A DNA stretch of 64,000 nucleotides from Pseudomonas taeanensis MS-3 (lineage in GTDB: Bacteria > Pseudomonadota > Gammaproteobacteria > Pseudomonadales > Pseudomonadaceae): positions 775,600 to 839,599 of the forward strand of contig NZ_AWSQ01000002.1 in the NCBI RefSeq assembly GCF_000498575.2, read 5' to 3'. Positions within the stretch are counted from its first letter, which is position 1. Each line of letters begins with the position of its first letter. A program made the translations under genes and the position numbers. The notes beneath the pieces were generated by a model. That model saw nothing but the letters and a program-made list of their open reading frames with translations, was not told the origin of the DNA and did no database searches. Below, piece after piece: positions 9,418 through 18,910 of the stretch.

Positions 9418-9804
9418 TTGGACAAGAACATGAAAATCCTCATCGTTGATGATTTTTCAACGATGCGACGGATCATCAAGAACCTCCTGCGTGACTTGGG
9501 GTTCACCAACACTGCGGAGGCCGACGATGGCACCACGGCGTTGCCGATGCTGCAGAGCGGCAGTTTTGATTTTCTCGTGACCGACTGGAATATGCCGGGC
9601 ATGACTGGAATCGATCTATTGCGTGCGGTGCGTGCGGACGAGCGGTTGAAGCAGCTGCCTGTGTTGATGGTGACCGCGGAAGCTAAGCGCGACCAAATCA
9701 TCGAGGCTGCGCAGGCCGGTGTGAATGGCTATGTGGTCAAGCCGTTCACCGCGCAAGTGCTAAAAGAAAAGATTGAGAAAATCTTCGAACGAGTCAACGG
9801 CTGA
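9418..9804 (+). CDS. cheY: CheY chemotaxis response regulator
   Basis: CheY is phosphorylated by CheA and binds FliM/FliN to reverse the motor. The single receiver domain has the acidic pair after KILIV, phospho-acceptor Asp in LVTDWNMPG (residue 56), Thr86 in LMVTAEA, and Lys108 in VVKPF. A GGAGG sits 5 bases before TTG 9418, so I favour that start (128 residues). The usual annotated start would be ATG 9430 (124 residues), which lacks a well-spaced ribosome site. It precedes cheZ. Confidence 0.95.
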   Translation: MDKNMKILIVDDFSTMRRIIKNLLRDLGFTNTAEADDGTTALPMLQSGSFDFLVTDWNMPGMTGIDLLRAVRADERLKQLPVLMVTAEAKRDQIIEAAQAGVNGYVVKPFTAQVLKEKIEKIFERVNG

Positions 9805-9823
9805 TGTCTGCCGCGAGGGCGCT

Positions 9824-10612
9824 ATGGAACACAATGATTCCGAGCAGAGTGACCTCGAGTCGACTCTGAAAACCAATGCTCGCCAATTGGTGGATAGCCT
9901 CGAAAAAGGTGATTTTGGCGAAGCAGTAGAACTGATCAATGAACTTAACAAAGCGCGCGATCGTGGTCTGTACCATGAAGTCGGCAAGCTGACGCGTGAG
10001 TTGCATAACGCTATCGTCAATTTCCAACTCGATCCGCACATGCCGCATGCCACGGAGATCTCGCAAATCACCGATGCCACCGAGCGCTTGGGCTATGTGG
10101 TGACGATGACCGAGAATGCGGCCAATCGCACCATGGATCTGGTCGAACAGAGTGCCCCGATGGTCAATGACCTTGGCCAGGAAGCGCAAAGTCTGAGTGC
10201 CGATTGGGGATGCTTCATGCGTCGAGAAATGGGCGCTGATGGTTTCCGCGAGCTGGCCAAGCGAATCGAGTTGTTCCTCGCCCGCACTGAGCGCGACAGC
10301 AGCAAATTGTCCGGACACCTCAATGATATTTTGCTCGCTCAGGATTATCAGGACCTGACCGGTCAGGTGATCAAACGGGTGACACAGCTGGTCACCGAGG
10401 TGGAGAGCAATCTACTGAAACTGGTGCTGATGGCCAGCCAGGTCGACCGGTTTGCAGGCATCGAGCACGATCACAACGTACTGCGTGCCGAACAAAAACA
10501 ACAAAAACAGCCTTCCCATGGTGAAGGTCCTCAGATTCATGCCGATAAGCGTGATGACGTCGCATCCAGTCAGGATGACGTCGACGATCTGTTATCCAGC
10601 CTAGGATTTTAG
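9824..10612 (+). CDS. cheZ: CheZ CheY-phosphate phosphatase
   Basis: CheZ removes phosphate from CheY to end the reversal signal. The 262-residue helical protein contains the conserved catalytic segment DILLAQDYQDLTGQVIKRVT, with the Asp/Gln pair that attacks CheY-phosphate. It ends in a CheY-binding tail (DDVDDLLSSLGF). I chose ATG 9824 (MEHNDSEQ) over the upstream in-frame ATG at 9773, which lies inside cheY. The gene lies 19 bases after cheY. Confidence 0.95.
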   Translation: MEHNDSEQSDLESTLKTNARQLVDSLEKGDFGEAVELINELNKARDRGLYHEVGKLTRELHNAIVNFQLDPHMPHATEISQITDATERLGYVVTMTENAANRTMDLVEQSAPMVNDLGQEAQSLSADWGCFMRREMGADGFRELAKRIELFLARTERDSSKLSGHLNDILLAQDYQDLTGQVIKRVTQLVTEVESNLLKLVLMASQVDRFAGIEHDHNVLRAEQKQQKQPSHGEGPQIHADKRDDVASSQDDVDDLLSSLGF

Positions 10613-10622
10613 GAGCACGTCT

Positions 10623-12821
10623 ATGAGCTTCGGCGCCGATGAAGAAATCCTTCAGGATTTCCTGGTAGAGGCCGGCGAGATTCTCGATCTATTGTCCGAA
10701 CAGTTGGTCGAGCTAGAAAGCCGTCCGGACGATATGAACTTGCTCAACGCCATTTTTCGCGGATTCCATACCGTCAAGGGTGGCGCCGGCTTCCTCCAGC
10801 TCAACGAGCTGGTGGAGTGCTGCCATATTGCCGAAAACGTATTCGACATCCTGCGCAAAGGGGAGCGCCGCGTCGACTCCGAGTTGATGGACGTGGTGCT
10901 TGAGGCGCTTGATGCGGTCAATGGCATGTTTACCGAGGTGCGCGAGCGTGTCCAGCCAACGCCGGCTACACCGGAGCTGCTGGCTGCCTTGGCGCGTCTG
11001 GCCGAACCGATGAGTGACGATGAGCCGGTGCAGCCTGCCGCAGTCGCTGCAGCGCCAGAGTCACCTGCTCCGGCCGAAGAGCCGGCGTCTGCTGACATCA
11101 GCGACAATGAGTTCGAGCAGTTGCTCGACGCCTTGGGCGACCCACCTAACGTCGCCATTGTCCCGCCGGCTGCCGGTGACGAAATCACCGACGATGAATT
11201 CGAGTCGCTGCTCGATCAGTTGCATGGCAAAGGCCAATTTGCTGCTGCGCCTGTTGTGACGAACTCTGCCGTGGCAAGTGCTGCCGTGAATGTGGCGCCC
11301 ACTGCCGTCGGTGATGAAATCACCGACGATGAGTTCGAGTCGCTGCTCGACCAGCTGCACGGCAAGGGGCAATTCGCCCCGCCGGCAGCCGCTGAGCCGA
11401 AGCCGGTCGTTGCAGAATCAAGCGCTGCCGGTGGCGATAGCATTACCGATGACGAATTCGAGTCATTGCTCGACCAGTTGCATGGTAAGGGTAAGTTCTC
11501 GGAACCTGCAGAGACCAAGACGCCCGAGGTGCCTGCTCCGAGCAAAGCCGCTGCACCGGCCAAACCTATCGCCAAGCCTGCGGCGAAAGCAGAGCCGGTG
11601 AAAGCGCCAGCCGTGGCTACCGCAGTGGCCGAAAAAGCCGCGCCGGCTAGCGAGGCGGAAACCACGGTCAGGGTCGATACCGCACGTCTGGACGAGATCA
11701 TGAACATGGTCGGCGAACTGGTGCTGGTGCGTAACCGACTGGTGCGTCTGGGTTCGAATAGCGGCGACGAAGCAATGTCCAAGGCCGTTTCCAACCTCGA
11801 TGTGGTCACCGCCGACCTGCAAACGGCGGTGATGAAAACCCGTATGCAGCCGATCAAGAAGGTGTTCGGGCGCTTCCCGCGTCTGGTGCGCGATTTGGCG
11901 CGCAACCTGAAGAAAGAAATCAACCTGGAATTGGTGGGCGAAGAAACCGATCTCGACAAGAACCTGGTCGAGGCGTTGGCTGATCCGCTGGTGCACTTGG
12001 TGCGCAACGCCGTCGACCACGGCATCGAGACCCCCGAAGAGCGTGAGGCCAGCGGTAAGTCGCGCGGCGGCAAGGTGGTACTGTCGGCGGAGCAGGAAGG
12101 CGATCACATCCTGCTGTCGATCTCCGATGACGGCAAAGGCATGGATGCCGATGTACTGCGTGCCAAGGCCGTGGAAAAGGGCTTGCTGGAGAAGGATGCG
12201 GCTGACCGACTCAACGAGTTCGAGTGCTACAACCTGATCTTCGCCCCGGGCTTCTCCACCAAGACCGAGATTTCCGATGTGTCCGGTCGTGGCGTTGGCA
12301 TGGACGTGGTAAAGACCAAGATTTCCCAGCTCAACGGTACGGTCAACGTGTTCTCGGTCAAGGGTCAGGGGTCGAAGATCATCATCAAGGTGCCGTTGAC
12401 CTTGGCAATCATGCCGACACTGATGGTGATGCTGGCCAACCAGGCATTTGCCTTCCCGCTGGTCAACGTCAACGAAATCTTCCACCTCGATCTGTCGCGT
12501 ACCAACGTTGTCGATGGGCAGGAGGTGGTGATCGTGCGCGACAAGGCACTGCCGCTGTTCTACCTCAAGCGTTGGTTGGTACGTAATGCCGCCCATGAAG
12601 AGCAGGGCGAGGGTCATGTAGTGATTCTCACCGTGGGCAGCCAGCGCATCGGTTTCGTCGTCGATCAGTTGGTCGGTCAGGAAGAAGTGGTGATCAAACC
12701 CTTGGGCAAGATGCTGCAAGGCACTCCGGGTATGTCTGGCGCTACCATCACCGGCGATGGACGTATCGCCTTGATTCTCGACGTGCCGAGCATGCTTAAG
12801 CGTTACGCGCGGCGCATTTGA
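10623..12821 (+). CDS. cheA: CheA chemotaxis histidine kinase with repeated linker motif
   Basis: CheA is the central kinase of the chemoreceptor array and phosphorylates CheY and CheB. The order is an Hpt domain with phospho-acceptor His49 (FRGFHTVKGGAGF), a long acidic/alanine-rich linker (about 120-340), dimerisation and HATPase domains (ATP-lid motifs VRNAVDHGIE, DDGKGM, GRGVGMDVV), and a C-terminal CheW-like domain. The linker holds three near-identical copies of ITDDEFESLLDQLHGKG (about residues 187, 231 and 272) and a fourth degenerate copy (ISDNEFEQLLDALG) at about 158. A classical CheY-binding P2 domain is not evident between Hpt and the kinase core. Length is 732 residues. Confidence 0.97.
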   Translation: MSFGADEEILQDFLVEAGEILDLLSEQLVELESRPDDMNLLNAIFRGFHTVKGGAGFLQLNELVECCHIAENVFDILRKGERRVDSELMDVVLEALDAVNGMFTEVRERVQPTPATPELLAALARLAEPMSDDEPVQPAAVAAAPESPAPAEEPASADISDNEFEQLLDALGDPPNVAIVPPAAGDEITDDEFESLLDQLHGKGQFAAAPVVTNSAVASAAVNVAPTAVGDEITDDEFESLLDQLHGKGQFAPPAAAEPKPVVAESSAAGGDSITDDEFESLLDQLHGKGKFSEPAETKTPEVPAPSKAAAPAKPIAKPAAKAEPVKAPAVATAVAEKAAPASEAETTVRVDTARLDEIMNMVGELVLVRNRLVRLGSNSGDEAMSKAVSNLDVVTADLQTAVMKTRMQPIKKVFGRFPRLVRDLARNLKKEINLELVGEETDLDKNLVEALADPLVHLVRNAVDHGIETPEEREASGKSRGGKVVLSAEQEGDHILLSISDDGKGMDADVLRAKAVEKGLLEKDAADRLNEFECYNLIFAPGFSTKTEISDVSGRGVGMDVVKTKISQLNGTVNVFSVKGQGSKIIIKVPLTLAIMPTLMVMLANQAFAFPLVNVNEIFHLDLSRTNVVDGQEVVIVRDKALPLFYLKRWLVRNAAHEEQGEGHVVILTVGSQRIGFVVDQLVGQEEVVIKPLGKMLQGTPGMSGATITGDGRIALILDVPSMLKRYARRI

Positions 12822-12864
12822 TTGTTAGCGACGCGGGTAAAGCCCGCGTTGCTTAGGAGTGGTT

Positions 12865-13977
12865 ATGGTTGTAAAGGTGTTGGTGGTGGACGATTCCGGC
12901 TTCTTTCGTCGGCGCGTTTCGGAAATATTGTCTGCCGACCCGAATATTCAAGTGGTCGGTACTGCCACTAACGGCCGTGAAGCCATTGATCAAGCGCAGG
13001 CGCTAAGGCCTGACGTGATAACCATGGACTACGAGATGCCAATGATGGACGGCATCACCGCGGTGCGAAACATTATGCAGCGCTGCCCAACGCCGGTGTT
13101 GATGTTCTCCTCACTGACCCACGAAGGTGCCCGTGTCACGCTGGATGCACTGGACGCCGGGGCGGTGGATTTCCTGCCGAAGAACTTCGAAGACATCTCG
13201 CGCAACCCGGAGAAGGTCAAACAACTGCTGTGCGAGAAGGTGCACAGCATCGCACGCAGCAATCGGCGCAGCATCAGTGCGGCGCCGCTGCCGTCTGCCA
13301 CCAGTAGTGCGCTAAAAAAAACACCAGCGCCGACTAGTTCATCGACTCGCCCAGCTGTGGCGCCAGCTCCTGTCAGCGCTTCTCCAGCGACAAGCTCGTC
13401 AGCGCCCAAACGCAAAAATTACAAGCTGGTAGCCATCGGTACTTCAACCGGAGGCCCGGTCGCCTTGCAGCGTGTGCTGACGCAACTGCCAGCCAATTTT
13501 CCGACGCCGATCGTGCTGGTTCAGCACATGCCGGCGGCGTTTACCAAGGCGTTTGCCGAACGCCTGGACAAGCTCTGCCGGATCAACGTGAAAGAAGCGG
13601 AGGATGGCGATGTGCTGCGTCCTGGCTTAGCGCTACTGGCGCCTGGCGGTAAGCAGATGATGGTCGATAGTCGCGGTGCGGTCAGAATTCTGCCTGGCGA
13701 TGAGCGACTTAATTACAAGCCCTGCGTCGACATCACCTTCGGCTCAGCAGCCAAGTCCTATCACGACAAGGTGCTGGCGGTGGTGCTCACCGGTATGGGT
13801 GCCGATGGTCGAGAGGGCGCTCGTCTGCTCAAGCAGGGGGGCAGCCAAGTATGGGCGCAGGATGAGGCCAGTTGTGTGATTTATGGCATGCCGATGGCGG
13901 TGGTCAAAGCCAATCTGGCGGATGCCGTGTATGGGCTCGATGACATTGGCAGGCACATTGTCGAGACTTGCCTCTGA
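12865..13977 (+). CDS. cheB: CheB protein-glutamate methylesterase/deamidase
   Basis: CheB demethylates and deamidates chemoreceptors to adapt the signal. The 370-residue protein has a receiver domain (phospho-acceptor Asp55 in [11 protein letters not shown]), a Ser/Pro/Ala-rich linker (about 140-185), and the methylesterase domain. Catalytic Ser is in GTSTGGP, His in VLVQHMP, and Asp in [11 protein letters not shown] 12865 is 6 bases after AGGAG, so I prefer it to GTG 12859. Its stop overlaps the motC start (TGATG). Confidence 0.96.
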   Translation: MVVKVLVVDDSGFFRRRVSEILSADPNIQVVGTATNGREAIDQAQALRPDVITMDYEMPMMDGITAVRNIMQRCPTPVLMFSSLTHEGARVTLDALDAGAVDFLPKNFEDISRNPEKVKQLLCEKVHSIARSNRRSISAAPLPSATSSALKKTPAPTSSSTRPAVAPAPVSASPATSSSAPKRKNYKLVAIGTSTGGPVALQRVLTQLPANFPTPIVLVQHMPAAFTKAFAERLDKLCRINVKEAEDGDVLRPGLALLAPGGKQMMVDSRGAVRILPGDERLNYKPCVDITFGSAAKSYHDKVLAVVLTGMGADGREGARLLKQGGSQVWAQDEASCVIYGMPMAVVKANLADAVYGLDDIGRHIVETCL

Positions 13978-14717
13978 TGGATGTGCTGAGCCTGATCGGG
14001 GTCATCCTGGCATTTGTCGCGATTCTAGGCGGCAACTACCTGGAGGGCGGTCACGTCGGGGCCTTGCTCAATGGCCCTGCGGCACTGATCGTAATCGGTG
14101 GCACCCTGGGCGCCGCCTTTCTCCAGGCTCCGGTCAGCGTTTTCAAGCGTTCGCTGGTGATCTTGCGCTGGATATTACTACCACCGCGTATCGATTTGGC
14201 GGGCGGCATCAACCGTGTCGTCGGCTGGAGCATGACCGCGCGTAAGGAAGGCCTGCTCGGGCTGGAGGCGGTGGCCGATGCCGAGTTTGATCCCTATGCG
14301 CGTAAAGGTTTGCAATTGCTGGTCGATGGTGCGGAGCCAGAGGCCATTCGTAGCATTCTTGAAGTTGACCTCTACACCCAGGAAGGTCGCGATATTCAGG
14401 CCGCCAAGGTATTCGAAAGCATGGGTGGCTATGCACCGACCATCGGCATCATTGGTGCAGTGATGGGTTTGATCCATGTGATGGGCAACTTGGCCGATCC
14501 TAGCAAACTCGGCAGTGGTATCGCTGTGGCCTTTGTCGCCACCATTTATGGCGTCGGTTTCGCCAACCTGCTGCTGTTGCCGATTGGCAACAAGCTCAAG
14601 GCCATCGCCCAGCGTCAGTCGCGTTATCGCGAAATGCTGCTGGAGGGCGTGCTGTCTATCGCCGAAGGTGAAAATCCGCGCTCCATTGAACTGAAACTGC
14701 AAGGTTTCATGGACTGA
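13977..14717 (+). CDS. motC: MotC flagellar stator protein (MotA family)
   Basis: MotC is the four-helix stator subunit of the second, MotCD, proton-driven stator used for swarming and high-load swimming in Pseudomonas. The 246-residue protein opens [16 protein letters not shown] and carries the MotA signature PTIGIIGAVMGLIHVMGNL and the pore helices near the C-terminus (IAVAFVATIYGVGFANLL). Its start overlaps the cheB stop. The partner motD follows after 11 bases. Confidence 0.96.
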   Translation: MDVLSLIGVILAFVAILGGNYLEGGHVGALLNGPAALIVIGGTLGAAFLQAPVSVFKRSLVILRWILLPPRIDLAGGINRVVGWSMTARKEGLLGLEAVADAEFDPYARKGLQLLVDGAEPEAIRSILEVDLYTQEGRDIQAAKVFESMGGYAPTIGIIGAVMGLIHVMGNLADPSKLGSGIAVAFVATIYGVGFANLLLLPIGNKLKAIAQRQSRYREMLLEGVLSIAEGENPRSIELKLQGFMD

Positions 14718-14728
14718 TGGAGTGAGTC

Positions 14729-15646
14729 ATGGCCCGTCGACGCCACCACGAAGAGCATGAGAATCACGAGCGCTGGCTGGTGTCTTATGCGGATTTCATT
14801 ACGTTGCTGTTCGCCTTTTTCGTGGTGATGTATTCGATTTCTTCAGTCAACGAAGGCAAGTACAAGGTCCTTTCAGAGACCCTGACCGGGGTGTTCAGCC
14901 AACCGGATCGCTCGATCAAGCCGATTCCTGTAGGTGAGGAGAAGCCGCGGACTTCCGAGCCGGACAAGTCGATGGTCGATGAGGACCTCAGCCAGGCTAC
15001 TGCGGATTCTTTGCAAAGCATCGCCGATAGCGTGCGTGAAGCCTTCGGCGAGCTGATTAAGACGGACCAGCTCAAGGTGCGCGGAAACGAACTGTGGATC
15101 GAGATCGAGCTCAGTTCCAGCCTATTGTTTCCGAGCGGTGATGCGGTACCGAACAATGCCGCATTCGACTTGATTGAAAAGGTCGCCAAAATACTGGCAC
15201 CGTATGAGAATCCCGTGCATGTAGAAGGCTTTACCGATAATTTGCCAATCCAGACTTCGCAGTTCCCGAGCAATTGGGAGCTGTCGGCTGCTCGGGCGGC
15301 GAGCATCGTGCGCATGCTGGCGATGGATGGTGTCAATCCCGGGCGTTTGGCCTCGGTGGGCTATGGCGAGTTTCAGCCGGTGGCGGACAATGACACGATT
15401 GCCGGACGGGCGCGAAACCGTCGGGTGGTGTTGGTGGTTTCTCGTAATCTCGATGTGCGCCGCAGTGTCAGCGGTGTCGGCAGTGCCAATGCTCGGCCCG
15501 ACAGTGCATTGCGACGTGCTGGCACGCAATCTGCACCTGTGGCTGCAGCGCAGGTCCCGCACGCGGGTACCGTCAATCCCCCGCCGCCAAGCCCTGTGAG
15601 GGTGGCACCAGTCCTCGGTCAGGCCACGCCTGTGCCGGGAGGATGA
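14729..15646 (+). CDS. motD: MotD flagellar stator protein (MotB family)
   Basis: MotD anchors the MotCD stator to peptidoglycan. It has a basic N-terminus (MARRRHHEEHENHERWLVSYADFITLLF), with the proton-carrying Asp in SYADFITLL of the single membrane helix, a plug/linker segment, and an OmpA-like peptidoglycan-binding domain (VEGFTDNLPI, SAARAASIVRML, RNRRVVLVV). A proline-rich tail of about 55 residues follows. Length is 305 residues. Its stop is overlapped by the ribosome-site region of the next gene. Confidence 0.96.
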   Translation: MARRRHHEEHENHERWLVSYADFITLLFAFFVVMYSISSVNEGKYKVLSETLTGVFSQPDRSIKPIPVGEEKPRTSEPDKSMVDEDLSQATADSLQSIADSVREAFGELIKTDQLKVRGNELWIEIELSSSLLFPSGDAVPNNAAFDLIEKVAKILAPYENPVHVEGFTDNLPIQTSQFPSNWELSAARAASIVRMLAMDGVNPGRLASVGYGEFQPVADNDTIAGRARNRRVVLVVSRNLDVRRSVSGVGSANARPDSALRRAGTQSAPVAAAQVPHAGTVNPPPPSPVRVAPVLGQATPVPGG

Positions 15647-15651
15647 ACACG

Positions 15652-16440
15652 ATGAGAGTCTGGGCAGTAGCCAATCAAAAAGGTGGGGTCGGTAAGACCA
15701 CCACCTCCATCGCCTTAGCCGGCCTATTGGCCGAATCGGGCAAGCGCGTGGTCGTGGTCGATCTCGATCCCCATGGGTCGATGACCAGTTATTTCGGTCA
15801 TGATCCGGATGCCTTGGAGCGCAGCAGCTTCGACCTGTTCCTACATCAGGGCAGCGTGCCTCAGGGCTTGCCGCAAGAGTTGTTGCTGCCTACCAGTCAT
15901 GAGCGCATTGCCCTGTTACCGTCGAGCACGGCGCTGGCCACGTTGGAGCGGCAATCACCAGGGCAGAGTGGATTGGGCCTGGTAATAGCCAAGAGCCTGG
16001 CGCAGCTGTGGGAAAAATTCGATCATGCGGTAATCGACAGCCCGCCTTTGCTGGGGGTGCTGATGGTCAATGCCTTGGCGGCCAGTCAGCAATTGGTGAT
16101 TCCGGTACAAACCGAATTTCTGGCAGTCAAAGGCCTGGAGCGGATGGTCAGTACCTTGGCAATGATCAATCGTTCGCGCAAACAGGCGCTGCCCTACACC
16201 ATCGTACCGACCCTGTTCGATCGGCGCACCCAGGCCTCCATGAGCACCCTGCGCACGTTACGCAAGAGCTATCTCGACCATCTGTGGCCGGCTTATATTC
16301 CGGTCGATACGCGCTTGCGCGATGCCAGTAGGGCGGGGTTGACGCCCTCGCAGTTCGACTCCAACAGCCGGGGCGTGATTGCCTATCGGGCGCTGCTCAA
16401 ACATCTGATCGCACAACAGACGGCGGCGCAGGTGGCTTGA
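15652..16440 (+). CDS. ParC-type ParA-family ATPase for polar chemotaxis arrays
   Basis: The product is a ParA/Soj-type ATPase with Walker A KGGVGKTT near residue 10-18, VVVVDLDPHGSMTSYFG, and the switch region VIDSPPLLG. In this position (after motD, before a CheW-domain gene) the family is ParC, which localises the chemotaxis array to the pole and assists its inheritance in Vibrio and Pseudomonas. The start ATG 15652 is 9 bases after GGAGG. ATG 15643 abuts the ribosome site and is less likely. Length is 262 residues. Confidence 0.92.
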   Translation: MRVWAVANQKGGVGKTTTSIALAGLLAESGKRVVVVDLDPHGSMTSYFGHDPDALERSSFDLFLHQGSVPQGLPQELLLPTSHERIALLPSSTALATLERQSPGQSGLGLVIAKSLAQLWEKFDHAVIDSPPLLGVLMVNALAASQQLVIPVQTEFLAVKGLERMVSTLAMINRSRKQALPYTIVPTLFDRRTQASMSTLRTLRKSYLDHLWPAYIPVDTRLRDASRAGLTPSQFDSNSRGVIAYRALLKHLIAQQTAAQVA

Positions 16441-16468
16441 GATGACTCAGTATGCTGAACAGAATGGC

Positions 16469-16496
16469 TCAAGTCTGCCGCAACTGCGGCCGATAG
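16469..16496 (+). promoter_or_regulatory. Sigma-28 (FliA)-like promoter ahead of parP
   Basis: TCAAGT at 16469-16474 and GCCGATAG at 16489-16496 (14-base spacer) closely match the Pseudomonas FliA elements (TCAAG and GCCGATA). It lies in the 87-base gap between the parC-type gene and the parP-type gene, so parP-cheW may have its own late flagellar promoter. The spacer is slightly longer than usual. Confidence 0.5.
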
Positions 16497-16527
16497 GTCA
16501 TACAGGTTATTTTTGCGGATTCTATCT

Positions 16528-17316
16528 ATGAGCCGTTCCGTTGCTACCGCTACCCGACCCCAGCTGGCCTTGCAATCCTACCTGGATGGCTTGTTGCAAG
16601 AGGCTGCGCTCGAATTGGCCGATAGTGCCAGCCAGGATGAGTTCGAGGCCGCGGTGCTGGAAGAGAAGGTGCGTGACGCCCGTCAGGTGTCTGTAGCGCC
16701 GCAGCAACCGGAGAAATTGGCGCTCGTCGCAATGCCGCAGCCTGAGAGGGAGGCGTCGCCTGTACTGATAGAACCGCTGGCCGAGGTTCATCTCGCCGCG
16801 CCGCCGCCAACGCCTGCTGCCAAGCTGCATCTCGATGGTCGCCCGGAGTGGGCGCAGGAACCGTTCGAATGCCTGCTCTTCGATGTTGCGGGTTTAACCT
16901 TGGCCGTCCCGTTAGTGTGCCTGGGCTCGATTTATCCACTCGTGGGAGAGGAGCTGACGCCGTTGTTCGGTCAGCCGGACTGGTTTCTCGGCATACTGCC
17001 GTGTCAGGCCGGCAATCTGAAGGTTCTGGATGCCGCACGCTGGGTTATGCCTGACCGCTACCGCGACGATTTTCGCCAGGGTTTGCAGTATGTGATTTCC
17101 GTTGAGGGATATGAGTGGGGGCTGGCAGTGCATCAAGTCAGCCGTTCGATTCGCCTGGACCCTAATGAGGTCAAGTGGCGTAGTCTGCGCACTCAGCGAC
17201 CTTGGCTGGCCGGAACGGTGATTGAGCATATGTGCGCACTGTTGGATGTTGCAGCGCTGGCCGAGTTGATCGCCAGTGGTGCGGCCAAGCGCATGGTTAA
17301 TGGCCAGGTGCACTGA
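16528..17316 (+). CDS. ParP-type CheW-domain protein
   Basis: The 262-residue protein has a variable Gln/Pro/Ala-rich N-terminus (1 to about 115) and a C-terminal CheW-like domain (EPFECLLFDVAGLTLAVPL... to ...WLAGTVIEHMCALLDVAAL). Its place between the ParC-type ATPase and cheW identifies it as ParP, which bridges ParC to CheA and the receptors. I used ATG 16528 (MSRSVATATRP), as the earlier TTG at 16513 has no ribosome site. It could alternatively be called an auxiliary CheW. Confidence 0.9.
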   Translation: MSRSVATATRPQLALQSYLDGLLQEAALELADSASQDEFEAAVLEEKVRDARQVSVAPQQPEKLALVAMPQPEREASPVLIEPLAEVHLAAPPPTPAAKLHLDGRPEWAQEPFECLLFDVAGLTLAVPLVCLGSIYPLVGEELTPLFGQPDWFLGILPCQAGNLKVLDAARWVMPDRYRDDFRQGLQYVISVEGYEWGLAVHQVSRSIRLDPNEVKWRSLRTQRPWLAGTVIEHMCALLDVAALAELIASGAAKRMVNGQVH

Positions 17317-17420
17317 ATTTTGCTGATTCACGCTGTGAAGATGGCGCTGAAATACTAGTATCGACAGCGGGGTTATCACCCGCGCACGCCGCCGCAAGCG
17401 GTTTATGACGAGGTAGGGAC

Positions 17421-17900
17421 ATGAATAGAAGTTCTGCACAGGGTGCCGATGATCCCATTCTGCAGTGGGTGACCTTCCGGTTGGACAATGAGAGCTATGG
17501 CATCAACGTGATGCAGGTTCAGGAAGTGCTGCGCTACACCGAGATCGCTCCGGTACCAGGCGCGCCGAGTTATGTGCTGGGCATCATCAACCTACGTGGC
17601 AATGTAGTGACGGTGATTGACACGCGCCAACGCTTTGGTCTGGATTCCGCAGATGTGACCGACAACTCGCGGGTCGTGATCATCGAGGCGGACAAGCAAG
17701 TGGTCGGCATCCTGGTCGATAGCGTGGCTGAAGTGGTCTACCTGCGTCAGTCTGAAGTGGAAACCGCGCCGAATGTCGGCAATGACGAGTCCGCCAAGTT
17801 CATCCAGGGTGTGTGCAACAAGAATGGCGAGTTGCTGATTCTGGTTGAGCTGGACAAGATGATGAGTGAAGAAGAGTGGTCTGAGCTGGAGAGCATCTGA
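17421..17900 (+). CDS. cheW: CheW chemotaxis coupling protein
   Basis: CheW couples chemoreceptors to CheA in the array. The 159-residue protein is a single CheW domain (LQWVTFRLDNESYGINVMQVQEVLRY, GIINLRGNVVTVIDTR, GILVDSVAEVVYL). The start ATG lies 6 bases after a GAGGTAGGGA ribosome site. It is followed three bases later by a DUF2802 gene in what looks like the same transcript. Confidence 0.96.
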   Translation: MNRSSAQGADDPILQWVTFRLDNESYGINVMQVQEVLRYTEIAPVPGAPSYVLGIINLRGNVVTVIDTRQRFGLDSADVTDNSRVVIIEADKQVVGILVDSVAEVVYLRQSEVETAPNVGNDESAKFIQGVCNKNGELLILVELDKMMSEEEWSELESI

Positions 17901-17903
17901 TCC

Positions 17904-18302
17904 ATGCTTGAAATCGCGCTGATCGTGCTTGCGCTGCTTTGTCTGGGGCTGGTGGGCACTTGTGTCTGGCTGGCCTCACAGCAGCGGCACGCAGCGCAGT
18001 TGCAGGCCGAGCGTGGCGCGGAACGCGATCGGCGGATTAGCGAGTTGAGTAAGCGCCTTGATGCCTATCTGGCCGGCAGTGTGCGCATGGGCGAAGAGCT
18101 GCATGAACTGCGCCGCATTGTGGCGCCATTGCCTGACAAACTCAGCCAGATCGAACAGCGCGATCCCAGCAACTTGTCATTCACTCAGGCGGCACGTTTG
18201 GTGGGACTGGGCGCCAGCGTCGATGACTTGACTCAGTCCTGTGGCCTGAGCAAGGCCGAGGCAGAATTAGTCAGCAAACTGCATCAGCCCAAGCAGCGGT
18301 AA
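17904..18302 (+). CDS. DUF2802 membrane-anchored protein
   Basis: The 132-residue product has one N-terminal membrane helix (about 3-25), then a helical coil, then a DUF2802-type C-terminal segment (FTQAARLVGLGASVDDLTQSCGLSKAEAELVSKLH) with a helix-turn-helix look. The family is commonly linked with cheW at the end of polar-flagellum chemotaxis operons. Its function is unknown. It starts 3 bases after the cheW stop and has no obvious separate promoter. Confidence 0.85.
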   Translation: MLEIALIVLALLCLGLVGTCVWLASQQRHAAQLQAERGAERDRRISELSKRLDAYLAGSVRMGEELHELRRIVAPLPDKLSQIEQRDPSNLSFTQAARLVGLGASVDDLTQSCGLSKAEAELVSKLHQPKQR

Positions 18303-18463
18303 TCCTGCGTTTCCCTGGGACTGCTTACATTGTCCCTTGCCTTCTTGCCGGTCTTTAGTGCCGACGGTTCTTAGTCTGCGTCTCTCTTTGGCAATTCGTT
18401 CCTAGTCAGTAGTCGAGTGCTACCTAAGCTAAACACGAGGGTGTTTGGCCGAAGGTGTTTGCT

Positions 18464-18910
18464 ATGCGTGGTGTGATCATTCTGCTGCTGTGCGGGGTTG
18501 TCTGGCTGCCATTGACGCAGGCTCAGGAGGCACCCTTACGCGTGGACGGAGCGATCACTATCAATGCATGGCAGGCCAAGCGCCTGTACGATTTTGGGGT
18601 GCTGTTCATTGATGTGCGGCCCCGCAGAGAATGGGGTTGGGGGCATGTGCGTGGTGCTGTGCACCTGGATCTGGCCGACCGTTTTGGCGCGTTATCCCTG
18701 TCGCACTGGCCGCGGCAAGTGCCTCTGGTGATCTACTGCGATAGCGATGTTTGTCTGCGCAGTGCCTTGGCCGCGCACTTGGCCGTGAGCTGGGGTTATC
18801 GGCAGGTATTTTATTTCCGCAGCGGTTATTTCGCCTGGCAACTGCTCGATTATCCCTTGGGTAAAGGGGTGGACGGTGAGGTCGTAGCCTTTAGTGCTGA
18901 GGAGCATTAA
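18464..18910 (+). CDS. Rhodanese-like exported protein
   Basis: The 148-residue protein has a signal peptide (MRGVIILLLCGVVWLPLTQAQ) followed by one rhodanese domain. Motifs include the opening ITINAWQAKRLYDFGVLFIDVRP and an active-site loop with Cys in IYCDSDVCLRSALAA. It probably acts in the periplasm, in sulfur transfer or as a phosphatase-like binding domain. The substrate is not evident. ATG 18464 has GAAGG 8 bases upstream. It overlaps the end of the reverse-strand FlhB-like gene by 20 bases (18891-18910). Confidence 0.8.
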   Translation: MRGVIILLLCGVVWLPLTQAQEAPLRVDGAITINAWQAKRLYDFGVLFIDVRPRREWGWGHVRGAVHLDLADRFGALSLSHWPRQVPLVIYCDSDVCLRSALAAHLAVSWGYRQVFYFRSGYFAWQLLDYPLGKGVDGEVVAFSAEEH

